7,457 nt of DNA from an uncultured Thermomicrobiales bacterium. GTDB taxonomy: Bacteria > Chloroflexota > Chloroflexia > Thermomicrobiales > UBA6265. The notes beneath the pieces are model-generated. The model saw only the letters and a program-made list of their open reading frames with translations. It did not search any database and had not been told where the DNA came from. The stretch's first letter is position 1; every line of letters starts with the position of its first letter. This document shows, one piece after another, positions 1-5,387 of the stretch. A program made the position numbers and the translations under genes. The DNA is taken from contig CADCWK010000110.1 of the NCBI GenBank assembly GCA_902806375.1, positions 1-7,457 of the forward strand. Direction: 5' to 3'.

Positions 1-664
1 TCACGGCCTCGACGAAGCCGTCGCCGTAGGTCGCAGTGTCGAGACCGGCCAGGCAGAGCGCCTGACGGGCGTACTGCCCGACCGGGACGTCGGCCTGGGC
101 CAGCACGAGCGCGACGTCGTCCCCGGCCAGGTCTCCGAGTCCTGTGATACCGGCTGGGTTGTCGGCGGGGACGACCAGCCCGAGCCGGTTGCCGACGAAC
201 GGCTGCGGCTCACCGGCGATCAGGCCGGCCTCCCGGGCGTTGGTCATCTGGGTGGCGTTGGCGGACGCGAAGACGTCGGCCTCGGCCCCCTCGGTCAGCT
301 GCGTGACCAGCGCCTGCGACCCCGCGTAGTTGAAGGTGATGTCGAGGCCCTCGTTGTCCGCCTCCAGGGTGGCCCCGATCTCGTCGAAGGCGTTCGTCAG
401 GGACGCCGCCGCGAAGACGGTCAGATCACCCCCGCCCTCGGGGAACGGGACGACCGCGGCCGGCGTCGTGGCCGCTCCGGTCCCGGGCGTCGCCGCCACT
501 GGCGACGCGGCCGGCGCGGCGACGCTCGAGCAGTCGATCGGCGTCTGCGCGACGACAGGGCGGGCCGATGGCGAGGCAGCGACGCCAAGCGCGACGAGGG
601 TGAGGACGAGCGCGAGGACGACGCGCTGGGACCGACTCGCGACGAACCCTGAACCGATTGTCAT
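1..664 (-). CDS. modA: Molybdate ABC transporter substrate-binding protein ModA, C-terminus cut by window edge
   Basis: This is the secreted receptor that captures molybdate (or tungstate) outside the membrane and passes it to a ModBC-type ABC importer. The 221 visible codons begin with a Sec signal peptide: Arg-rich N-region (R11, R14), hydrophobic core about 15-30, likely cleavage after VVA near residue 39. A 40-residue Ala/Pro/Thr-rich spacer follows. The ModA fold starts at L81 with the family motif VFAAASLT (83-90). It continues with YAGSQALVTQL (113-123), ADVFASAN (129-136) and VPVGQYAR (193-200). Ser88 and Ser116 match known oxyanion-binding serines. The rest of the fold, including the usual binding tyrosine, lies outside the window. 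There is no lipobox at Cys45, so it is probably released or periplasmic rather than a lipoprotein. ATG at 664 is chosen because AGGAGG lies 7 bases upstream; another ATG at 671 is in a different frame. It diverges from an XdhC-like gene, which fits a molybdenum role. Family assignment is firm; molybdate versus tungstate cannot be told. Confidence 0.93.
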   Translation of the reverse strand, partial: MTIGSGFVASRSQRVVLALVLTLVALGVAASPSARPVVAQTPIDCSSVAAPAASPVAATPGTGAATTPAAVVPFPEGGGDLTVFAAASLTNAFDEIGATLEADNEGLDITFNYAGSQALVTQLTEGAEADVFASANATQMTNAREAGLIAGEPQPFVGNRLGLVVPADNPAGITGLGDLAGDDVALVLAQADVPVGQYARQALCLAGLDTATYGDGFVEAV

Positions 665-671
665 CGACCAT

Positions 672-677
672 CCTCCT
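672..677 (-). promoter_or_regulatory. Ribosome binding site of modA
   Basis: A perfect AGGAGG lies 7 bases before the ATG at 664 (minus strand). It decides in favour of that ATG over the out-of-frame ATG at 671, whose reading frame gives an Arg-rich shadow peptide with no family resemblance. Confidence 0.75.
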
Positions 678-725
678 GCTGAATCAGCCATGAGATCCGG
701 CGGCCCTTCCGTGCCGCCGAACAGC

Positions 726-737
726 CAGTGATCACTG
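726..737. promoter_or_regulatory. Perfect 12-bp palindrome in the modA/xdhC divergent gap
   Basis: CAGTGATCACTG is identical to its reverse complement. It lies 62 bases upstream of the modA start and 7 bases from a second dyad at 744-760. Position and symmetry suit a dimeric repressor or activator site for modA. I cannot match it to a named regulator, and it does not look like the Escherichia coli ModE box. Confidence 0.4.
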
Positions 738-739
738 AC

Positions 740-767
740 TTGCTATTCAAAGATTGAATACGATAAT
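740..767 (+). promoter_or_regulatory. Possible sigma70-type promoter, rightward
   Basis: TTGCTA (740-745) and GATAAT (762-767) are separated by 16 bases, matching 4 of 6 and 5 of 6 consensus positions. Transcription would start near 774 and give the XdhC-like gene a leader of roughly 180 bases. The inverted repeat at 744-760 fills the spacer, so a bound regulator would block polymerase. Supported by pattern only. Confidence 0.35.
744..760. promoter_or_regulatory. AT-rich inverted repeat, 7-bp arms with 3-base spacer
   Basis: TATTCAA and TTGAATA flank AGA as a perfect inverted repeat, in the most AT-rich patch of a very GC-rich window. It lies within the spacer of a plus-strand promoter-like element and about 80 bases upstream of modA. 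This is the arrangement expected of an operator controlling one or both divergent genes. The regulator is unknown; ModE-like and other HTH proteins are possible. Confidence 0.45.
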
Positions 768-843
768 GGTCTCGCTGTCTATGGCCGTGCCGACGCTCGC
801 CCCATTCACCAAGGAGGTCGTTGCCCTGCCCGCCGACAGCTAA
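766..843 (+). CDS. Possible 25-codon small ORF, uncertain
   Basis: ATG at 766 (or an in-frame ATG at 781) opens a short frame ending in TAA at 841-843. The product is 25 residues (20 from the second start), beginning MVSLSMAVPTLAPF and ending in ADS. No Shine-Dalgarno precedes either start. The second ATG would be almost leaderless if the 740-767 promoter is used. I recognise no family. It could be a leader peptide, a decayed gene remnant or chance; chance is quite likely. Confidence 0.15.
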   Translation: MVSLSMAVPTLAPFTKEVVALPADS

Positions 844-858
844 CGACCAGTTGCCGAC

Positions 859-875
859 GGTGCGATCATTGCACC
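859..875. promoter_or_regulatory. 17-bp dyad upstream of the XdhC-like gene
   Basis: GGTGCGAT and ATTGCACC flank a central C. The arms pair at 7 of 8 positions, the exception being G864 opposite T870. It lies about 78 bases upstream of the XdhC-like start. The odd centre and length suit a dimeric HTH regulator site; it could also be a weak RNA hairpin. No named operator is recognised. Confidence 0.35.
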
Positions 876-952
876 AGGCAGTAACTAATCGGCACGACCT
901 ACGGACTGCTCGAACATGACGCGGCGATCAATCAAGAAACAGGGTGACCACG

Positions 953-1264
953 ATGCAGACGTTCATCGACGAGATCGACCAGTGGCAGGCCGAGGGCAAG
1001 CAGGTGGCGGTGGCGACCGTCATCTCGGTCGAGGGGTCCGCCCCGCGCCCGATCGGCTCGCGCCTCGTCGTCTCCGACAACGGTGACCTGGCCGGTTCGG
1101 TCAGCGGCGGCTGCGTCGAGACGGCCGTCTTCAGCGAGGCGCAGGAAGTCATGTCGAGCGGCCAGCCGAAGGTGGTCCGCTATGGCATCACCGACGAACT
1201 GGCCTGGGAGGTCGGGCTGGCCTGCGGCGGGACGATCGAGGTCTTCATCGAGCCGGTCCGGTAA
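953..1264 (+). CDS. Stand-alone XdhC/CoxI N-terminal-domain protein (molybdenum hydroxylase maturation)
   Basis: The 103-residue product is the N-terminal XdhC/CoxI domain alone. Diagnostic segments are GSAPRPIGSRLVVS (28-41), GSVSGGCVE (48-56) and the C-terminal ACGGTIEVFIE (90-100). Cys54 and Cys91 are the conserved cysteines. Full-length XdhC proteins bind molybdenum cofactor and help insert its sulfurated form into xanthine dehydrogenase or CO dehydrogenase-type enzymes; they also carry a C-terminal Rossmann domain, absent here. Single-domain versions are known in gene clusters for molybdenum hydroxylases, so this looks complete rather than broken. ATG 953 is preferred because AGGG lies 8 bases upstream; that element overlaps a GTG at 944, the alternative start giving 106 residues. 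Its divergent neighbour modA supports a molybdenum role. No hydroxylase gene is visible, so the client enzyme is unknown. Confidence 0.88.
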   Translation: MQTFIDEIDQWQAEGKQVAVATVISVEGSAPRPIGSRLVVSDNGDLAGSVSGGCVETAVFSEAQEVMSSGQPKVVRYGITDELAWEVGLACGGTIEVFIEPVR

Positions 1265-1366
1265 CCCGTCATCGTCCCGCCGCGATGTCCGACCACGTCC
1301 GGCTCGCGCTCTGGTCCCTGAGCCCGGACCCTCCGTCGTCGGGTCGCATCGTGTCGCCGCTCGGCC

Positions 1367-1402
1367 GCATCAGTCCTTCTGGAGGCATCAGTCCTTCTGG
1401 AG
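1367..1402. repeat. Perfect 18-bp tandem duplication over the stop codon of the YqhA-like gene
   Basis: GCATCAGTCCTTCTGGAG occurs twice head to tail (1367-1384 and 1385-1402) with no mismatch. On the minus strand each copy reads codons for Leu-Gln-Lys-Asp followed by TGA and TGC. The second copy therefore repeats the gene's last four codons and its stop in the same frame, just past the real stop at 1388-1390. This suggests a recent slippage duplication. Confidence 0.9.
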
Positions 1403-1951
1403 CGATGTCAGGTACGTCGAGACCGACAGGGCCAGGATCACGAGGCCGATCGCGCCGCCGAACCAGATGATGTCCTCGCCGCCCTCCCAGTCCACGACGG
1501 CGACCAGGAAGTTGACGCCGAGCAGGACGATGATCACCCCGACCAGCTTGCTCTTCAGGTCGTCGAGGTTGTCGACGTGGAGCCACGCCGGGACCGGGAT
1601 CCCGGCGTCGACGAAGAGTTCGTAGAGCCCGAGCGCGACGATGTAGAGCACCGTCCCGACGAGGAACAGGTCGGTCAGTTCCACGAACTCGACCGACAGG
1701 GCCTTGGCGCCGTCCATCTCCAGGCCGTACTCGTTGACGACGTGCCAGATCGTCCGGAACACCAGCAGGAACCCGTACACCAACGTCGTGACCGCCGCGA
1801 TGATCAGCCCGGCCACGGCGATCCCGATGAACAGCCGTGTCGACCCGAGCAACCGCGGCAGCACGCCCTGGCTGGTCCCCTGGATGAACGCCTGCTGCTG
1901 CTGGTCGTCGGTCCCGCTCGCCGCCTTCGCGGTCTCCCGCTCACCCGCCAT
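1388..1951 (-). CDS. YqhA/UPF0114 family four-helix membrane protein
   Basis: The 187-residue product has four predicted membrane helices, at about 39-64, 92-114, 136-154 and 161-180. Between the second and third lies the family-typical stretch LYELFVD (109-115) followed by NLDDLKSKLVGVIIVLLGVNFLV (128-150). This identifies the UPF0114/YqhA family of inner-membrane proteins, whose biochemical role is not established. The first 35 residues are polar and Gln-rich (QQQQ at 17-20) and probably cytoplasmic. ATG 1951 is chosen because AGGAGG ends 4 bases upstream; an in-frame ATG at 1978 would add nine residues (MGRRPTGGD) but has no ribosome site. The stop falls inside an 18-bp tandem duplication, so a readthrough product would gain only Cys-Leu-Gln-Lys-Asp. 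It diverges from the PH-domain operon and converges with the XdhC-like gene. Family assignment is strong; function is open. Confidence 0.88.
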   Translation of the reverse strand: MAGERETAKAASGTDDQQQQAFIQGTSQGVLPRLLGSTRLFIGIAVAGLIIAAVTTLVYGFLLVFRTIWHVVNEYGLEMDGAKALSVEFVELTDLFLVGTVLYIVALGLYELFVDAGIPVPAWLHVDNLDDLKSKLVGVIIVLLGVNFLVAVVDWEGGEDIIWFGGAIGLVILALSVSTYLTSLQKD

Positions 1952-1955
1952 GTCG

Positions 1956-1961
1956 CCTCCT
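1956..1961 (-). promoter_or_regulatory. Ribosome binding site deciding the YqhA-like start
   Basis: A perfect AGGAGG sits 4 bases before ATG 1951 on the minus strand. The spacing is short but workable. No comparable site precedes the in-frame ATG at 1978, so the shorter protein is favoured. Confidence 0.65.
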
Positions 1962-2049
1962 GTCGGCCTGCGCCCCATCGACCGGCTCGTTGCCCCGGCG
2001 ACCCGTCACTCCTGCGCCACAGGATACTGGTCCGGCCCGCCGGCCGTGC

Positions 2050-2079
2050 GACCTCCCGGTGGCCCGAGACCGGGAGGTC
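2050..2079. promoter_or_regulatory. Perfect 11-bp inverted repeat with 8-base loop between divergent genes
   Basis: GACCTCCCGGT (2050-2060) and ACCGGGAGGTC (2069-2079) are exact reverse complements around an 8-base spacer. The element lies between the YqhA-like gene (minus) and the PH-domain operon (plus), where a terminator is not expected, and no T-run follows on either side. A shared operator, or a hairpin in one of the leaders, is the better reading. A weak minus-strand -10 (TATCCT, 2021-2026) lies just beside it, with no clear -35. Confidence 0.5.
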
Positions 2080-2193
2080 AGACACATCTCTGTGACGTCG
2101 GGCGCCTACACTCCGGGGCGATCGACCAGACGCGGTGCGGTGACCCGCATCGTCTGGCGCCCGTGGTGGCGCCCCGGAGGACGTGACGTCGCC

Positions 2194-2691
2194 ATGGACG
2201 CCAGACAGGCCAGACCCGCTCCCGCCCACTCGCTCGACCCGAAGATCATCCGGCTCTGGCGGCTCAACGCCCTGCTGTGGGGGGTCGCCCCGCTGGCCGC
2301 CATGGCCGCCTTCGCCGGCTTCCTGCTCTCCCGGCTGGCCGACTGGACGCCGCTCCAGGCGGCGCTCCCGCTGATCGTCGTCCTGGTCGTGACCCTCACG
2401 CTCGTCGTGCTGGTCCCGCCGGCCAGCTACCGCTCCTGGCGCTGGAACATCGACGACGACGAGGTCGACACGATGAGTGGCCTGTTCACGGTCACCCGGC
2501 GGCTGGTCCCGATGGCGCGGATCCAGCACGTCGACACCACGCGCGACGTCTTCGAGCGGTCGCTCCAGCTGGCGACGGTCGTGATCTACACCGCCGCCGG
2601 CTCGAGTTCCATCCCCGGTCTGCCCGTGCGGCGGGCCGAGGAGATCCGGGACCAGATCGCCACCCTCGCCAACACCTACGAGGACGTCTGA
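2194..2691 (+). CDS. Bacterial PH-domain (bPH_2) membrane protein, YdbS-like
   Basis: The 165-residue product has two membrane helices (about 25-46 and 57-75) followed by one bacterial PH-like domain (about 78-157). The domain carries the family pattern YRSWRWNIDDDEV (79-91), a SGLFTVTRRLVPMARIQHVD strand-turn region (95-114) and an IPGL-VRRAEEIRDQI end (140-155). The layout and length match Bacillus subtilis YdbS, which is encoded with YdbT in the sigma-W envelope-stress regulon and contributes to resistance to a peptide antibiotic. The downstream gene here is YdbT-like, so the pair probably works as a membrane complex. The start is uncertain. ATG 2194 fits homologue length, with GGAGG 13 bases upstream (a long gap). 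An in-frame GTG at 2140 and an ATG at 1990 exist, but the latter would translate through the 2050-2079 hairpin into an Arg/Pro-rich unconserved stretch. Confidence 0.85.
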   Translation: MDARQARPAPAHSLDPKIIRLWRLNALLWGVAPLAAMAAFAGFLLSRLADWTPLQAALPLIVVLVVTLTLVVLVPPASYRSWRWNIDDDEVDTMSGLFTVTRRLVPMARIQHVDTTRDVFERSLQLATVVIYTAAGSSSIPGLPVRRAEEIRDQIATLANTYEDV

Positions 2692-2767
2692 CCGGTCGTC
2701 CTGCCCCGGTTCCCAAGCCGCGGGGTCCCCGCTCCACCGCCCGAACGACCCGCGTGAGGTTCCAGCC

Positions 2768-4546
2768 ATGTCGTCGCCCTGGCAAGCACCCGTCCCACCG
2801 CACCCCGATCAGCCCGACCCCACGGCGTGGTCGCCCAATGGCCATGCCCCCACCGATGGCCACGCCCCCGGTGGCGCACCGCCGGGTGTGGACCCGGAGA
2901 TCCACCCGGATGGCGACGTGGGCCACCGGGAGCGGTTCCACCCGGCCTACATGCTCATCACGATGGTCCGCTCGGTCCGCGGCTTCATCGTCCCGATCGC
3001 GATCGCGCTGTTCTCGGGCAGCCGGGGCGAGATCGTCTGGCTGCTGATCGCCGGAGCCTTCGCCGCCCTGACGGTGATCAGCGCCGTCGCCAACTGGTGG
3101 ATGAGCAGCTACGAGGTCACCGGCCGCTCGCTGCGGCTGCGGACGGGCTGGCTCAGCAAGCAGGAGCGCTCCGTCGCGTTCGAGCGGATCCAGTCGATCG
3201 ACCTGCAGGAACCGCCGCTGGCCCGGCTGCTCGGCGTCGCCCAGTTGCGCGTCGAGACGGCGGCGGGCGGTGGCGCAAACGCCGACATCGTCATCGAGGC
3301 GATCGCCGTCGCTGAGGCCAGTGCGCTGCGCAACCAGCTCCTTGCCGAACGGGCCCAGCGGACCAGTCGCCCGGCCCCGGCGAACGACGCCCGGCCGGGT
3401 ACGGCCCCGGCGAGTGCCGGCACCGTGCCGGGCGACGCGATCCCGGCGCCCGGAGCGACCGGCGCGGCCCTCGCCGCCACCGGCACCAGCGGGGTCAGCG
3501 GTGAGGTGATCGCGACGCTGTCCGGGCGCGACCTGCTCATCGCCGGGCTGACGTCCAGCCGGATCGGCCCGGCGGCGGCGATCCTGGCGGCGTTCAGCCA
3601 GTTCGGCGACGACATCGTCGGCGACCGGGTCGGCCGGGTCGTCGAGTCGTCTGCCTTCTCGCCGGTCCAGGCCGTGCTCGGGGTCGTCATCGTCGGGGGG
3701 TTGATCGCCTGGGCGCTCTCCATCCTCGGGACGGTCATCACCTTCAGCGGGTTTGCCCTGCGCCGGGAGGACGACCAGCTCGTCATCTCGACGGGCCTGC
3801 TGGACCGGCGCCGGACGACGATCCCGCTCCACCGGATCCAGTCGATCACGGTCAGGGAGGGACTGCTGCGGCAGCCGTTCGGCCTGGCCAGCATCCACTT
3901 CGTCAGCGCCGGCTATGGCGGTGGGCAGCAGAGCAACGACTCCGGCGTCCTGTTCCCGCTGATCCGCCGCGCCGACGTCGCGGCGCTGCTGGGCCGGGCG
4001 GTGCCCGCCTTCGCGGCCGACATCGAGACGGCCCGCCACGACGGACAGCGGCTGCCCGGACGGGCCCGGGCCCGCTACGTCCTCCCGGCCATCGCCTCGG
4101 ACATCACCGGACTGACCATCGCCGTCGCCGCCGGCTATCTCATCCCGTTCACCGAGTGGTGGTGGGGACTGGCGGTCCTCCTGGTCAGCAGCACACCCTG
4201 GTCCTGGCTGACCTACCGCGACACGCGCTGGGCCTGGGACGCCGATGACCGGCTGATCGTCCAGGGCCGCTCGATCGCCCGCTCGGTCACGATCATCCCG
4301 CGCCGCCGGGTCCAGTTCCGCGAGATCAGCCAGAACTGGTTCCAGCGCCGGGCCGGCCTCGCCACGATCGGCGTGCGGGTCGCCGGCACGACCTTCGGCA
4401 ACAGCGTCACCATCGCGCATCTCGAGGTGACGGACGCCACGGCCATCGCCGACCACTTGGCGATCCCGACGGCATCGCTCCGTCGCCGAGGTCGCCGACG
4501 ACCAGTTCCCGCTGCTGAGCCGGTGGTCGCCTGGTCGGGCGACTGA
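2768..4546 (+). CDS. Three-PH-domain membrane protein, YdbT-like
   Basis: The 592-residue product has a Pro/His/Gly-rich soluble N-terminus (1-57), a helix pair (about 70-83 and 88-108), PH domain 1 (112-192) and an Ala/Pro/Gly/Thr-rich linker (196-245). Then come helices (about 264-278 and 301-328), PH domain 2 (330-410), a helix pair (about 440-460 and 463-481) and PH domain 3 (484-566), ending in a basic tail. The domains share a core: RSVAFERIQSIDL (134-146), RTTIPLHRIQSITV (349-362) and RSVTIIPRRRVQFREI (505-520). This is the YdbT architecture, but longer than the roughly 490 residues of the Bacillus protein, mainly through the N-terminus and linker. GAGGT lies 7 bases before ATG 2768. 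A gap of 76 bases from the YdbS-like gene suggests an operon. A role in membrane stress or antimicrobial-peptide tolerance is inferred from the Bacillus pair; ligand and mechanism are unknown. Confidence 0.87.
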   Translation: MSSPWQAPVPPHPDQPDPTAWSPNGHAPTDGHAPGGAPPGVDPEIHPDGDVGHRERFHPAYMLITMVRSVRGFIVPIAIALFSGSRGEIVWLLIAGAFAALTVISAVANWWMSSYEVTGRSLRLRTGWLSKQERSVAFERIQSIDLQEPPLARLLGVAQLRVETAAGGGANADIVIEAIAVAEASALRNQLLAERAQRTSRPAPANDARPGTAPASAGTVPGDAIPAPGATGAALAATGTSGVSGEVIATLSGRDLLIAGLTSSRIGPAAAILAAFSQFGDDIVGDRVGRVVESSAFSPVQAVLGVVIVGGLIAWALSILGTVITFSGFALRREDDQLVISTGLLDRRRTTIPLHRIQSITVREGLLRQPFGLASIHFVSAGYGGGQQSNDSGVLFPLIRRADVAALLGRAVPAFAADIETARHDGQRLPGRARARYVLPAIASDITGLTIAVAAGYLIPFTEWWWGLAVLLVSSTPWSWLTYRDTRWAWDADDRLIVQGRSIARSVTIIPRRRVQFREISQNWFQRRAGLATIGVRVAGTTFGNSVTIAHLEVTDATAIADHLAIPTASLRRRGRRRPVPAAEPVVAWSGD

Positions 4547-4585
4547 CGGTGAGGCCGATCGACACGGGTGCTCCGCGCTTCGCCC

Positions 4586-4598
4586 GTCCCGCAGGGAC
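4586..4598 (+). terminator. Weak hairpin after the PH-domain operon
   Basis: GTCCC and GGGAC pair around GCA, 40 bases past the stop of the YdbT-like gene. The stem is only five pairs and no T-run follows, so termination here is a guess from position. Confidence 0.2.
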
Positions 4599-4614
4599 AG
4601 CCAGGGCTGGCCCA

Positions 4615-4642
4615 GCCGGGCCGACGCCGGGCCGACGCCGGG
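4615..4642. repeat. Short 11-bp tandem repeat, about 2.5 copies
   Basis: GGGCCGACGCC is repeated exactly at 4618-4628 and 4629-4639, with partial copies on each side. It lies in the non-coding gap before the stress-protein gene. It probably reflects slippage in GC-rich DNA; no function is suggested. Confidence 0.7.
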
Positions 4643-4709
4643 AGACGGTCCGGGTTCTGCGCCTGCTCCGGCCCGGCCCAGAGACGGCATCCCGCGTGAC
4701 CAGGACCCG

Positions 4710-4738
4710 TTGGCTTTCCCGTGCGTGGGCCGTATGAT
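4710..4738 (+). promoter_or_regulatory. Sigma70-type promoter of the universal stress protein gene
   Basis: TTGGCT (4710-4715) and TATGAT (4733-4738) are separated by an ideal 17 bases and match 4 of 6 and 5 of 6 consensus positions. Transcription would begin near 4745, giving a leader of about 55 bases that is unusually T-rich for this window and ends in a strong ribosome site. This is the best promoter I can see here. Confidence 0.6.
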
Positions 4739-4786
4739 CGAACGTTCCGACCTTGTTCTTGCCGATTTCGTTTCGTTCTCGCGACC

Positions 4787-4793
4787 AGGAGGT
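4787..4793 (+). promoter_or_regulatory. Ribosome binding site deciding the stress-protein start
   Basis: AGGAGGT lies 6 bases before ATG 4800. It rules in that start over an in-frame ATG at 4710, which coincides with the promoter and would add 30 residues not found in the family. Confidence 0.85.
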
Positions 4794-4799
4794 CACTCG

Positions 4800-5252
4800 A
4801 TGTTCGACCGGATCATCGTCCCCCTTGACGGATCACCGTTCGCCGAGCAGGCGCTCGAGATCGCGATCGGGCTCGCCACGCCGCTCGGCCTCCCGATCCA
4901 TCTGGTCCGGGTGACCGACCTGTATCCACTCCACCGTGGCAACGCGATCGATTACAGCGGCTCGGCCGAAACCGAGCGGCTCGTCGCGGAGGAGGCGACC
5001 GCCTATCTGACGGGCGTGGTCGAGCGCCTCCAGGAGGACGGGCGGACCGTCTCGTCCGAGGTCCTGCGGGGCGACGCGGCCCGTGAGATCACCACGGCCA
5101 CCCAGCCAGGGGATCTGATCGTCCTGACGTCCCATGGCCGGACCGGGATGGTGCGGTGGTTCATGGGGTCGGTAGCGGAGAACGTGATGCGGCGATCGCG
5201 GGGCTCCGTGCTGCTCCACCGGATCGAGTCCACCGAGCCAACTGCCACCTAA
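4800..5252 (+). CDS. Universal stress protein, UspA family (ATP-binding type)
   Basis: The 150-residue product is a single Usp domain, the normal length for the family. It opens with MFDRIIVPLDGSPFAEQAL, where Asp10 is the usual nucleotide-binding aspartate. The glycine-rich nucleotide loop follows the MJ0577 type: the usual first Gly is Thr110, then two residues, Gly113, nine residues, Gly123-Ser124 (TSHG through FMGS), followed by VAENVMRRSRGSVLL. It is therefore expected to bind ATP rather than be the UspA non-binding type. Usp proteins are cytoplasmic dimers induced by starvation, oxidative or membrane stress; their targets are mostly unclear. The gene stands alone, with its own promoter at 4710-4738 and a strong ribosome site. 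No partner gene follows directly: a 350-base structured gap separates it from the GntR gene. Family assignment is firm; the inducing stress is unknown. Confidence 0.95.
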   Translation: MFDRIIVPLDGSPFAEQALEIAIGLATPLGLPIHLVRVTDLYPLHRGNAIDYSGSAETERLVAEEATAYLTGVVERLQEDGRTVSSEVLRGDAAREITTATQPGDLIVLTSHGRTGMVRWFMGSVAENVMRRSRGSVLLHRIESTEPTAT

Positions 5253-5280
5253 CGGGATCGGCCCATGGCCGGTCATCCGG

Positions 5281-5303
5281 GACCCGGTTCGCGATCCCGG
5301 GTC
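5281..5303 (+). terminator. Hairpin 28 bases after the stress-protein gene, possible terminator
   Basis: GACCCGG and CCGGGTC pair perfectly around a 9-base loop shortly after the stop at 5252. Position favours a terminator, but no T-run follows. It could be a GC-only terminator or an mRNA 3' protective stem. Confidence 0.35.
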
Positions 5304-5387
5304 GCCCTGAGACGTCGCGGTCGATGCCGACACCGCTGGCCACGCGATGGGCTCCGGATCCCGGCCGGAGTCCATCCGTGAGACTTA

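Noticed and set aside
330..731. 133-codon plus-strand frame opposite modA
   Set aside because: It is Ala/Pro-rich and antisense to a clear signal peptide and ModA fold.
665..952. Molybdenum cofactor riboswitch in the modA/xdhC gap
   Set aside because: The context made it worth looking for, but I could not lay out the multi-stem Moco fold; only short dyads are present. A covariance-model search would settle it.
1323..1345. Possible bidirectional terminator between the XdhC-like and YqhA-like genes
   Set aside because: Only a 5-bp stem (GACCC/GGGTC) with a 9-base loop and no T-run; too common at this GC content.
1804..2769. 321-codon minus-strand frame across the divergent gap and YdbS-like gene
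   Set aside because: It overlaps two well-supported genes, is Arg/Asp-rich and shows no domain.
2492..4690. 732-codon open frame on the minus strand opposite the YdbT-like gene
   Set aside because: It is rich in Arg/Asp/Gly/Pro with low complexity and no family motif. Long antisense frames are expected opposite GC-rich genes, and the plus strand clearly encodes PH domains.
4549..4737. 62-codon plus-strand frame between the YdbT-like and stress-protein genes
   Set aside because: Arg/Pro/Gly-rich, no ribosome site, runs through the 11-bp tandem repeat and into the promoter.
5276..5306. tRNA T-arm lookalike (GGTTCGCGATCC)
   Set aside because: The loop and stem do not pair as a T-arm and there is no matching anticodon or acceptor arm.
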